From: an uncultured Rhodospirillales bacterium
Lineage (GTDB): Bacteria; Pseudomonadota; Alphaproteobacteria; Acetobacterales; Acetobacteraceae
Assembly: GCA_903927465.1 (NCBI GenBank)
Contig: CAIYMY010000163.1
Location: 1-46,598 of the forward strand
Length of the DNA: 46,598 nucleotides
Direction of reading: 5' to 3'
The notes under the pieces were generated by a model. The model was given only the letters and a program-made list of their open reading frames with translations. It was not told the origin of the DNA and did no database searches. Below are positions 26,467-34,365 of the stretch, one piece after another. Position numbers and translations under genes: made by a program. How positions within the stretch are numbered: position 1 is the first letter of the stretch; each line of letters begins with the position of its first letter.

Positions 26467-28095
26467 ATGAAACTCGGCGCGGCCATTGCAGAAATCATGA
26501 AGCGTGAGGGGATTCAGATCCTCACCGGCTATCCGGTCAATCATTTGATCGAATATGCGGCGGATGCGGATATCCGCCCCGTCATGGTGCGGCAGGAGAG
26601 AATCGGCCTGCATATGGCGGATGCCATTTCGCGCGTGACATCGGGCCGCACCATCGGTGCCTTCTGCATGCAGCATGGCCCAGGTGCCGAGAACGCTTAT
26701 GGCGGTATCGCGCAGTGCTACGGCGAAAGCATACCGGTGCTGGTGCTGCCCATGGGCTATCCGCGCCGCATTGCGCATATTGATCCGAATTTCAATTCTT
26801 CCGTGCAAATGCGCGGCATTACCAAATCCGCTGAGCCGATCATGAGCGCGGCCGAGGTGCCGAACATTCTGCGCCGTGCGTTTGCCCGGCTGCGCAATGG
26901 CCGTGGCGGTCCCGTGCTGGTCGAAATACCGACCGATATGTGGAATGAGGAAGTGCCGGAACCGCTGGCCTATCATCCGGTGGCGGCCACGCGTTATGGC
27001 CCTGATCCGATTGATGTGGAGCGCGCTGCGGCCATGCTCGCGAAAGCGAAGCGCCCGGTGATCTATGCCGGTACCGGTGTGCATTGGGCGCGTGCTTGGC
27101 CGCAATTGCAGGCTTTGGCTGAAATGCTGGCAGCACCCGTCACCACCAGCCTTGGCGGCAAATCCGCCTTCCCGGAAGACCATCCTTTGGCCCTGGGGTC
27201 AGGTGGCCTCGCGATGCGGCGCGGTGTCAGGCACTTCCTGGACAATGCCGATGTGATTCTTGGGATAGGTTGTTCCTTTACCGAGACGAGTTTTGGCGTG
27301 AAAATGCCAAGCGGCAAGAAGATCATCCACGCGACGCTCGACCCCGACCATCTTGGCAAGGATATCCCGATTGACATAGGCCTGATCGGCGATGCGGGCC
27401 TGACCATGGATGGGCTGATTGCGGACCTTGCCACGCGCATCAAAAAGCCGCGCAGTCGCACCGCGGTTGCCAAGGAAATCGCGGCGCTGGACAAGGAATG
27501 GCTGGCGGCCTGGGCGCATAAAACGGATAGCGATGCATCCCCGCTCAACCCTTATCGTGTGTTGCGCGATTTGTGGCGGACGGTGGATGTGGACAATACC
27601 ATCATCACCCATGATGCCGGCAGCCCGCGCGATCAGCTCTCCCCCTTCTGGGTTAGCCGCAAGCCGCTGACTTATCTCGGCTGGGGCAAGACCACGCAGT
27701 TGGGCTATGGGCTTGGGCTCGCCATGGGGGCGAAGCTTGCGGCGCCGGATAAGCTTTGCATCAATGTGTGGGGCGATGCGGCGATTGGCTTCACGGGCAT
27801 GGATTTTGAAACGGCGGTGCGTGAACGCATCCCCATTCTTTCTATCCTGCTCAATAATTTCTCGATGGCGATCGAATTGAAGGTCATGCCGATCAGCACG
27901 AAGAAATATCGCTCCACCGATATTTCCGGCGATTACGCGGCCATGGCGCGCGCCTTTGGTGGTTATGGCGAAAGGGTTGAAAATATCGCGGATATCATTC
28001 CGGCGATTAAGCGCGGCATTGAACAGACCAAGAATGGCACGCCAGCGCTGCTGGAATTCATCACGTCGAAGGAAACGGAAGTCTCACGCCAATAG
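26467..28095 (+). CDS. Thiamine diphosphate-dependent enzyme, acetolactate synthase-like
   Basis: A 542-residue ThDP enzyme of the acetolactate synthase/oxo-acid decarboxylase fold, probably decarboxylating or ligating a 2-oxo acid. The N-terminal PYR domain carries the catalytic Glu44 in 'VRQERIGLHMADA'; the central domain is Rossmann-like ('KRPVIYAGTGVHWA'). The PP domain has 'WGDAAIGFTGMDFETAVRERIPILSILLNN' split over residues about 435-464, the metal-diphosphate motif with Ala in place of the usual second Gly. No ilvN-type regulatory subunit is linked and the flavin region is atypical, so branched-chain synthesis is unlikely. AGAGGAAG precedes the ATG. It heads an operon with a sugar ABC importer, a dehydrogenase and a crotonase. 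Confidence 0.85.
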   Translation: MKLGAAIAEIMKREGIQILTGYPVNHLIEYAADADIRPVMVRQERIGLHMADAISRVTSGRTIGAFCMQHGPGAENAYGGIAQCYGESIPVLVLPMGYPRRIAHIDPNFNSSVQMRGITKSAEPIMSAAEVPNILRRAFARLRNGRGGPVLVEIPTDMWNEEVPEPLAYHPVAATRYGPDPIDVERAAAMLAKAKRPVIYAGTGVHWARAWPQLQALAEMLAAPVTTSLGGKSAFPEDHPLALGSGGLAMRRGVRHFLDNADVILGIGCSFTETSFGVKMPSGKKIIHATLDPDHLGKDIPIDIGLIGDAGLTMDGLIADLATRIKKPRSRTAVAKEIAALDKEWLAAWAHKTDSDASPLNPYRVLRDLWRTVDVDNTIITHDAGSPRDQLSPFWVSRKPLTYLGWGKTTQLGYGLGLAMGAKLAAPDKLCINVWGDAAIGFTGMDFETAVRERIPILSILLNNFSMAIELKVMPISTKKYRSTDISGDYAAMARAFGGYGERVENIADIIPAIKRGIEQTKNGTPALLEFITSKETEVSRQ

Positions 28096-28129
28096 AAGCG
28101 GTGAACCGCAGGCCGGGAAGGAATAGAGT

Positions 28130-29182
28130 ATGGCGACAGTAGAAATTCGCGAAGTCAAAAAAGCCTTCGGTTCCACGCAAATTCTGCATGGCGTGAGCGT
28201 GGATATCGAAGACGGGCAATTCGTTGTGCTGGTCGGGCCTTCTGGTTGCGGCAAATCCACGCTGCTCCGGATGCTGGCGGGGCTTGAGAACATTACAGGC
28301 GGTGAGATCGCGATTGGCGACCGGGTGGTGAATAAGGTGCCACCGAAAGACCGCGATATTGCGATGGTGTTCCAGAACTACGCACTTTATCCGCACATGA
28401 CGGTCTATCAGAACATGGCCTTTTCCATGAAGCTGGCCGGCGCGCCCAAGGAAGTGATGGATCAGGAAGTGCAGAAGGCTGCACGCATTCTGGGGCTTGA
28501 GCAGTTATTGCATCGCTTCCCGCGCCAGCTTTCGGGCGGTCAGCGCCAGCGTGTGGCGATGGGGCGCGCCATTGTGCGCAACCCGCAAGTGTTCTTGTTT
28601 GATGAGCCCTTGTCCAATCTTGATGCTAAGCTTCGCGTGCAGATGCGCTCCGAAATCAAGGATCTGCATCAGCGCTTGAAGGTCACCACGGTTTACGTGA
28701 CGCATGATCAGATCGAAGCCATGACCATGGCGGATAAGATTGTGGTCATGAACCATGGGCGCATCGAACAAGCCGGCGCGCCGCTTGAACTTTATGACCG
28801 CCCGGCCAATCTTTTTGTGGCTGGCTTCATCGGATCACCAGCGATGAATATGCTTGCTGGCCGTATCAAGGATGGCGCTTTCATTGATGGTGGCGGTACG
28901 CACTGGCCCCTGCCGCCTGCCTATGCTGGGCGCGAAGGAGCTGAGGTGGTTTATGGCATTCGGCCTGAGCATCTCCGCCTTGATCCGAATGGCATCCAGG
29001 CGCGCGTTCAGGTGGTGGAGCCCACGGGTTCCGAGACGCAGGTTACCCTGCGCATTGGTGAGGTTTCCGTGATGGGCGCCTTCCGTGAAAGGATTGCAGC
29101 CAATCACGGGGATGTGCTGTCGGTTTCGCCTGACCTCGCCCTTGTCCATATCTTCGACAAAGGCACTGGGCAGCGGATTTAG
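28130..29182 (+). CDS. CUT1-type ABC transporter ATP-binding protein (UgpC/MalK-like)
   Basis: A 350-residue ATPase of the carbohydrate uptake transporter-1 family. Walker A GPSGCGKS is at residues 36-43, Q-loop 'FQNYALYPHMTV', signature 'LSGGQRQRVAMGRAIVR', Walker B 'VFLFDEPLSNLDAKLR', and H-loop 'YVTHDQIEAMT'. A regulatory TOBE domain follows ('YGIRPEHLRLD'). These are the standard MalK/UgpC features, and the protein powers the permeases encoded at 30615 and 31584. It lies 34 bases after the ThDP gene. Substrates of this family include sugars, sugar alcohols and glycerol-3-phosphate. Confidence 0.93.
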   Translation: MATVEIREVKKAFGSTQILHGVSVDIEDGQFVVLVGPSGCGKSTLLRMLAGLENITGGEIAIGDRVVNKVPPKDRDIAMVFQNYALYPHMTVYQNMAFSMKLAGAPKEVMDQEVQKAARILGLEQLLHRFPRQLSGGQRQRVAMGRAIVRNPQVFLFDEPLSNLDAKLRVQMRSEIKDLHQRLKVTTVYVTHDQIEAMTMADKIVVMNHGRIEQAGAPLELYDRPANLFVAGFIGSPAMNMLAGRIKDGAFIDGGGTHWPLPPAYAGREGAEVVYGIRPEHLRLDPNGIQARVQVVEPTGSETQVTLRIGEVSVMGAFRERIAANHGDVLSVSPDLALVHIFDKGTGQRI

Positions 29183-29215
29183 CTTCGTTTCAACACAACA
29201 ACAGGGAGTCGAAAC

Positions 29216-30559
29216 ATGGCAAATATCATTACACGTCGTAGCATTCTGGGTGCAGGGGTCGGCATGGCCGCACTCGCTGCAGGGGGCGAGACGCTCGCTC
29301 AAAGCCAAGTTCGTGGCGATGCAAGCGTCGCCGCGCCGCGCTTGCCTATCGAAAACGGCGCAACGCTGCGCATCCTTCGTCCGGTGCGCTTCGTGCAGCC
29401 AGATGAAGAAGTGTTCCGCGCCTCCGCCGCGCGTTTTACGCAGCAAACCGGTGTGCAGGTTCGCGTGGATTTCGTGGGTTGGGAAGATATCAACCAGCAA
29501 ACCGCCGTCACTGCCAATACCGGCGCGGGGCCAGATTGTATCATCGGCTTTGGTGATTCGCCGCATATCTATGCAGATAAGTTGGTCGAAGTTTCAGATA
29601 TCGCCGAATATCTCGGCAAGAAATATGGCGGCTGGATGTTTGTGGGCGAAAAGCTCGGCAAGCGCCATGGCACCAATAACTGGATTGGCTTGCCGTTTGG
29701 CGGTACCGCAGGCCCGCTGGTATGGCGCAAATCTGCGGTGAAGGAAGTGGGCTATGATGCGCCGCCTTCCGACCTGCCGGGCTTCCTTGAAATGTGCAAG
29801 CGCTTGCGCCGGGCCAACAAGCCTTCTGGCTTCGCGCTTGGTAATGCGGTGGGCGATGGCAATGGTTTCGCCAATTGGCTGATGTGGTCCCATGGTGCTT
29901 CCATCATCAATGAAAGCGGCGCGGTTTCGGTCAATAGCCCGCAAACGCTGGAGTCACTGAATTACCTGAAGGAACTCCACGCAACCTTTGTCGATGGCGG
30001 CACGATTTCCTGGGGTGATATCAGCAACAACCAAGCCTATGCGGCGAATGCCTGCTGGGTAACCTCCAATGGTGTGTCGTTGTATTTCGCGCTGAAGAAC
30101 GACCCAGCCACGCGCGCCATCGCGGAGGATACGGAACATTCCGTTATGCCGCTTGGGGTTGCCAATAGCTGGCCAAGCGCGCCGTTGACGCTGAATGCCA
30201 TGGTGTTCAAGCACAGCCGCTTCCCCAATGCAGCCAAGGCCTTCCTGACCTTCATGATGGAACAGGAACAATATGAACCGTGGCTGAATGCCAATCTTGG
30301 CTATTGGGCGCATCCGCTCAACGCCTATCGCGCGGCATCCGTCTGGACCAGCGATCCGAAGATCACGCTGTTCCGCGATTCCATGAACAACCAGTTCTGG
30401 AATGGCTATAAAGGGCCGATTTCTGAAGCCTCCGGTCAGGCCAATGCCGAATATGTGTTGGTGCAAATGTTCGCTTCAGTCGCTGCCGGTCAGGCAACGC
30501 CGGATGCGGCAATGCGCGAAGCCGAACGCCGCGCGCGCCGGATTTTCCGTCGCGGTTGA
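29216..30559 (+). CDS. ABC transporter extracellular solute-binding protein, family 1
   Basis: A 447-residue periplasmic binding protein with the leader 'IITRRSILGAGVGMAALAAGGETLAQ', which has a twin-arginine pattern and an Ala-rich cleavage site. The mature part contains 'TGVQVRVDFVGWEDINQQ' and 'NTGAGPDCIIGFGDSPHIYADKLVE', 'WIGLPFGGTAGPLVWRKSAVKE', 'YAANACWVTSNGVSLYFAL' and 'FPNAAKAFLTFMME', as in MalE/UgpB-type proteins. GGGAG sits eight or nine bases before the ATG. A stable stem-loop follows its stop (30569-30596). The ligand is not predictable; the operon's oxo-acid enzymes suggest a sugar acid or polyol. Confidence 0.92.
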   Translation: MANIITRRSILGAGVGMAALAAGGETLAQSQVRGDASVAAPRLPIENGATLRILRPVRFVQPDEEVFRASAARFTQQTGVQVRVDFVGWEDINQQTAVTANTGAGPDCIIGFGDSPHIYADKLVEVSDIAEYLGKKYGGWMFVGEKLGKRHGTNNWIGLPFGGTAGPLVWRKSAVKEVGYDAPPSDLPGFLEMCKRLRRANKPSGFALGNAVGDGNGFANWLMWSHGASIINESGAVSVNSPQTLESLNYLKELHATFVDGGTISWGDISNNQAYAANACWVTSNGVSLYFALKNDPATRAIAEDTEHSVMPLGVANSWPSAPLTLNAMVFKHSRFPNAAKAFLTFMMEQEQYEPWLNANLGYWAHPLNAYRAASVWTSDPKITLFRDSMNNQFWNGYKGPISEASGQANAEYVLVQMFASVAAGQATPDAAMREAERRARRIFRRG

Positions 30560-30568
30560 ACCAAACAA

Positions 30569-30596
30569 GGGCGGTCTTTCAACATAAAGGCCGCCC
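30569..30596 (+). other. Stem-loop after the binding-protein gene
   Basis: GGGCGG (30569-30574) pairs with CCGCCC (30591-30596), extended by a T-G wobble and CTTT/AAAG, around a six-base loop. There is no T-run. Hairpins here typically protect the upstream binding-protein mRNA, giving more binding protein than permease from one operon. Confidence 0.55.
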
Positions 30597-30614
30597 TCTG
30601 TCGGAGCCTCAGTA

Positions 30615-31565
30615 ATGTCCAGCACAACCACCGGATGGGTCCGGCCGAAGATCGAGCAGAATTGGCTGATAAGGCTGCTCGATTGGAAGCCCTTCCTGAT
30701 TGTCATCTGCCTGCTGCCCGCAATGGGGCTTCTGGCGGTATTCCTGACCTATCCGCTGGGGCTTGGAATCTGGCTTGCCTTTACGGACACCACCATCGGG
30801 CGTAGCGGGCGTTGGGTTGGGCTTGAGAATTTTGAATTCATGATGGAAGACCCCATTTTCTGGAATGCGGTCTTCTTCAGCGTTTTCTACACAGGCATTG
30901 CGACCATCGGAAAATTTGGGCTGGGTCTTTGGCTGGCGTTGCTGCTGAACAATCATCTGCCCTTCAAATCGATGCTGCGCGCCATCATTCTGCTGCCATG
31001 GATTGTGCCCACTGTGTTGTCAGCGGTCGCTTTCTGGTGGATTTATAATCCACAATTTTCTGTCATTTCCTGGATGCTGATCGAACTTGGCCTGCGCGAG
31101 ACCAATGTGGATTTCATCAATACCGCCTGGCCCGCGCGATGGTCCTTGATTGCGGCCAATATCTGGCGCGGCATTCCCTTTGTCGCGATTTCACTGCTGG
31201 CAGGTTTGCAAACCATTTCGCCATCGCTTTACGAAGCGGCGCTTTTGGATGGATCAACCGCCTGGCAGCGCTTTCGCTACATCACCTTCCCGATGCTGCT
31301 ACCCATTCTGGCGATTGTGATGACCTTCAGCATCATTTTCACCTTCACGGATTTCCAGCTTGTCTATGCCATCACGCGCGGTGGGCCGGTGAATTCCACC
31401 CATTTGCTGGCTACATTGGCTTTCCAGCGCGGCATTCCGGCGGGGCAGTTGGGCGAAGGTGCGGCGATTGCGGTTTCCATGATCCCCTTCCTCGTTTTCG
31501 CGACGCTCTTTAGCTATTTCGCCTTGGCGCGGCGCAAATGGCAGCAGGGCGAAAGCAATGATTAA
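30615..31565 (+). CDS. CUT1 ABC transporter permease (MalF/UgpA-like)
   Basis: A 316-residue inner-membrane permease with about six helices, starting 'FLIVICLLPAMGLLAVFLTYPLGLGIWLAF'. The EAA coupling loop is 'EAALLDGSTAWQRFRYITFP', contacting the ATPase. 'YNPQFSVISWML' and 'VDFINTAWPARWSLIAANIWRGIPF' match the MalF/UgpA subfamily. It lies 55 bases after the binding-protein gene, beyond the stem-loop, and 18 bases before its partner permease. Confidence 0.93.
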   Translation: MSSTTTGWVRPKIEQNWLIRLLDWKPFLIVICLLPAMGLLAVFLTYPLGLGIWLAFTDTTIGRSGRWVGLENFEFMMEDPIFWNAVFFSVFYTGIATIGKFGLGLWLALLLNNHLPFKSMLRAIILLPWIVPTVLSAVAFWWIYNPQFSVISWMLIELGLRETNVDFINTAWPARWSLIAANIWRGIPFVAISLLAGLQTISPSLYEAALLDGSTAWQRFRYITFPMLLPILAIVMTFSIIFTFTDFQLVYAITRGGPVNSTHLLATLAFQRGIPAGQLGEGAAIAVSMIPFLVFATLFSYFALARRKWQQGESND

Positions 31566-31583
31566 AGCCGGGAGCAAAAAGCA

Positions 31584-32486
31584 ATGAGCGCCACAACCCA
31601 AGCGGAAGCAACCGAAGCAAGCGCCGCCCCGCCACCTGAGACGATGGCCTGGGACAGCAAGGCACGGCGGATGGTCACCATCTATCTGCCGCTTGCGTGC
31701 TTTCTGATCATTCTGCTCTTTCCGTTCTATTGGATGACGATCACGGCTTTCAAACCGAATGCGGAGCTTTACGATTACAAGACGCATAATCCCTTCTGGA
31801 TCACCTCTCCCACGCTGGATCACATCCGGTTGCTTCTGTTCAATACGGATTATCCGAAATGGTTGATGACGACGATGATGGTGGCGGTTGGCGCGACTGT
31901 TCTTTCGCTCATCAGTTCAACACTTGCGGCCTATGCCATCCAGCGTTTGCGCTTCACGGGTAGCCAGTATGTGGGGCTTGGGATTTACCTTGCCTATCTT
32001 GTGCCGCCTTCCATCCTGTTCATTCCACTCGCGACCATGGTGTTCCAACTTGGGCTGTTTGATTCACCCTTTGCGTTGATCCTGGTTTACCCGACCTTCT
32101 TGGTGCCCTTCTGCACCTGGCTCTTGATCGGCTATTTCAAATCCATTCCCTATGAGCTTGAGGAATGTGCATTAATTGATGGCGCCACACGGCTGCAAAT
32201 CCTGCGTCAGATCACGCTGCCGCTTGCCGTGCCTGGGCTGATCAGCGCGGGCATTTTCTCCTTCACGCTGTCTTGGAATGAATTCATCTATGCGCTCGCC
32301 TTCATTCAATCGAGCGAGAACAAGACAGTGCCGGTCGCGATCCTGACTGAATTGGTGACAGGCGATGTCTATCAATGGGGCGCGCTGATGGCGGGCTCAC
32401 TTTTGGGGTCGCTACCGGTTGCGATCTTCTATTCCTTCTTCGTGGATTACTACGTTTCCTCCCTGACCGGCGCGGTCAAGGAATGA
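31584..32486 (+). CDS. CUT1 ABC transporter permease (MalG/UgpE-like)
   Basis: A 300-residue permease. The N-terminal tail of about 30 residues is Ala/Glu-rich and hydrophilic, followed by 'MVTIYLPLACFLIILLFPFYWMTITAFK', the standard MalG opening. The coupling loop is 'ECALIDGATRLQILRQITLP', with Cys replacing the second residue of EAA. 'FTLSWNEFIYALAF' is also typical. It forms the heterodimer with the product of the preceding gene. GGGAG lies upstream of the ATG, and the 2-hydroxyacid dehydrogenase gene follows after 19 bases. Confidence 0.93.
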   Translation: MSATTQAEATEASAAPPPETMAWDSKARRMVTIYLPLACFLIILLFPFYWMTITAFKPNAELYDYKTHNPFWITSPTLDHIRLLLFNTDYPKWLMTTMMVAVGATVLSLISSTLAAYAIQRLRFTGSQYVGLGIYLAYLVPPSILFIPLATMVFQLGLFDSPFALILVYPTFLVPFCTWLLIGYFKSIPYELEECALIDGATRLQILRQITLPLAVPGLISAGIFSFTLSWNEFIYALAFIQSSENKTVPVAILTELVTGDVYQWGALMAGSLLGSLPVAIFYSFFVDYYVSSLTGAVKE

Positions 32487-32505
32487 GCTGAAAAGGACCT
32501 ATCTC

Positions 32506-33549
32506 ATGGCAAAATTTACCATCCTGACGCCCGCGGCGGCGTCCTTCACCACCTCTGGCGGCGGCTATGATTATGAGCTGGAAGCGCTGGAAGGCATGGG
32601 CGTCGAGATCATCGAATGCCAGCCGAATGAAAAAGACTTCATTGCCAAGGCAGGGCAGGCGGATGCGGTTTACGCGAAGGGCATGCAGTTCAATGCCAAG
32701 ATGATCAAGGCGCTGAAGAAGTGCCGTATCATCGCGCTTGGCTCCGTGGGCGTTGATTATGTGGATGTGGCGGCGGCGACCGCGCAGGGCATTCCGGTCA
32801 CGAATTGCCCCGATACCTTCATCGAAGAAGTGGCGGACCACGCCATGATGTTGCTGTTGGCCACGCATCGGCGCTGCATCGAACAGGATCGGATGGTGCG
32901 TGAAGGCCGCTGGGGCGAAGGCCGGCCGCAATTGCTGCAAATCCCGCGTTTGATGGGGCAGACCATGGGCTTCATCGGCTTCGGCCGTGTAGCGCGCGCC
33001 ACGGCGCATCGCGCGGGCGCCTTTGGGCTGCACATGAAGGCCTTTGATCCCTTCGTGGAAGAACTGACCATGTCAGCGCTTGGCGTGGAACCAGCCAGCC
33101 TTTCTGATTTGCTCGCGACCTCGGACTTCGTGTCCATGCATTTGCCGGACACCCCCGAAACCCGCGGCTTCTTCAAGGAAAAGCACTTCAAGCAAATGAA
33201 GAAGAACGCGCTTTTCATCACGACGGGTCGCGGTCCGACAGTGGAAGAAGCCGGGCTGATCAAGGCGCTGCAAAAGGGCTGGATTGCCGGTGCGGGCATT
33301 GACGTGTTTGAAATTGAGCCGACCAAGCCAGACAATCCGCTGCATAAGATGCAAAACGTGATCCTGTCGCCGCACAACGCCTCGGCCTCCGCGCGGTTTG
33401 ATCCGGCGCGCAAGCGCCGTGTGGGGCAGAATGTCGCGCTGGTGCTTTCGGGCCGCTGGCCGCTTTCCTGCGTCAACCCGACTGTGCTGTCGGATTCGAA
33501 GCTGAAGCGTTGGCAGCCCTATTCCATGGAACGCGGGCCGAATTCGTAA
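32506..33549 (+). CDS. D-2-hydroxyacid dehydrogenase family protein
   Basis: A 347-residue NAD(P)-dependent oxidoreductase of the D-isomer 2-hydroxyacid dehydrogenase family, interconverting a 2-hydroxy and a 2-oxo acid. The substrate-domain motif is 'IALGSVGVDYVDV'; the nucleotide-binding GxGxxxR is 'GFIGFGRVARA' at about 154-164. 'ALFITTGRGPTVEEAGLI' holds the catalytic Arg, 'GAGIDVFEIEP' the Glu, and 'ILSPHNAS' the general-acid His near residue 290. Wording such as 'TGRGPTV' in place of the common 'aRG..vd' separates it from SerA and glyoxylate reductases. In this operon it may supply or reduce the 2-oxo acid used by the ThDP enzyme. Confidence 0.9.
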   Translation: MAKFTILTPAAASFTTSGGGYDYELEALEGMGVEIIECQPNEKDFIAKAGQADAVYAKGMQFNAKMIKALKKCRIIALGSVGVDYVDVAAATAQGIPVTNCPDTFIEEVADHAMMLLLATHRRCIEQDRMVREGRWGEGRPQLLQIPRLMGQTMGFIGFGRVARATAHRAGAFGLHMKAFDPFVEELTMSALGVEPASLSDLLATSDFVSMHLPDTPETRGFFKEKHFKQMKKNALFITTGRGPTVEEAGLIKALQKGWIAGAGIDVFEIEPTKPDNPLHKMQNVILSPHNASASARFDPARKRRVGQNVALVLSGRWPLSCVNPTVLSDSKLKRWQPYSMERGPNS

Positions 33550-33567
33550 CAGCCAAAGGCGCATCAC

Positions 33568-34365
33568 ATGTCTGAAACTGAAAACCCCGTCCTTCTGACG
33601 CGGGAAGGGCCAGTGGTGCGCCTGACACTCAATCGGCCGCATCGGCGCAATGCCATGTCGGCCGCCATGGGTGTTGCCTTGGATGCCGCGCTTGATGCGC
33701 TGGAGAAAGACACCTCCGCGCGCATCATCATCTTCTCAGGCGCTGGCGGGCATTTCTGCGCGGGGCTTGATCTGACCGAAGTGGGCTCTCAGGGCACCGA
33801 GGCCGAGCGCCTCGCCGCCGCGCAGCAACGCAACCATGCGACAGGGCAGCGTTTTATCCGCCTCTGCAACCTGCCGCAGGTGGTGATTGCCGCTGTTCAA
33901 GGCGCCGCCCATGCCGGCGGGCTTGGCTGGCTTTGCGCAGCTGATATCGCGATTGCCACGGCCGATGCGCGCTTCGCCGCGCCAGAGGCCAAGCGCGGCC
34001 TGGTGCCAGCGCAAATCCTGCCCTGGATGGTGCGCCGCATGGGCCGCAGCAATGCCGCGCGCATGGTGCTGCAAGGCAATGTGATTGATGCGCCTGAAGC
34101 CGCGCGCATTGGTCTGGTGCATCAGATGGTGGCCGATGCCGCCGCTTTGGAAGCGGCTGTCGCGGCGGTGATTGCGGATTGCCGGCAGGGCGCGCCGCGT
34201 GCCTTGGCGGAAACCAAGAAGCTGATCGCGGCCCTCGGCCCACTTTCGCCCGATGGTTATGCGGAAGCCGGTGCGCTGGCCTTTGCGCGTTGTGCCTCCG
34301 GCGATGAAGCACGCGAAGGCATTGCCGCTTTCAAGGAAAAGCGCCCCCCTGCCTGGGCTTCCTGA
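33568..34365 (+). CDS. Enoyl-CoA hydratase/isomerase (crotonase) family protein
   Basis: A 265-residue crotonase. The CoA and oxyanion-hole segments are 'GHFCAGLDLTEVG' (near residues 62-74) and 'VQGAAHAGGLGWLCAADIAIA'. The residue equivalent to Glu144 of rat enoyl-CoA hydratase is Trp in 'GGLGWLC', while the Glu164 equivalent is kept in 'FAAPEAKRGLVP'. One-acid crotonases can be isomerases, decarboxylases or specialised hydratases, so plain beta-oxidation hydration is doubtful. It is the last gene of the ThDP/ABC operon, 18 bases after the dehydrogenase, and its 3' end overlaps the convergent MFS gene by 35 bases. Confidence 0.88.
   Translation: MSETENPVLLTREGPVVRLTLNRPHRRNAMSAAMGVALDAALDALEKDTSARIIIFSGAGGHFCAGLDLTEVGSQGTEAERLAAAQQRNHATGQRFIRLCNLPQVVIAAVQGAAHAGGLGWLCAADIAIATADARFAAPEAKRGLVPAQILPWMVRRMGRSNAARMVLQGNVIDAPEAARIGLVHQMVADAAALEAAVAAVIADCRQGAPRALAETKKLIAALGPLSPDGYAEAGALAFARCASGDEAREGIAAFKEKRPPAWAS

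Noticed and set aside
26467-28095. Reading the ThDP enzyme as biosynthetic acetolactate synthase (ilvB)
   Set aside because: No ilvN or ilvC is linked, and it heads a sugar-transport operon.
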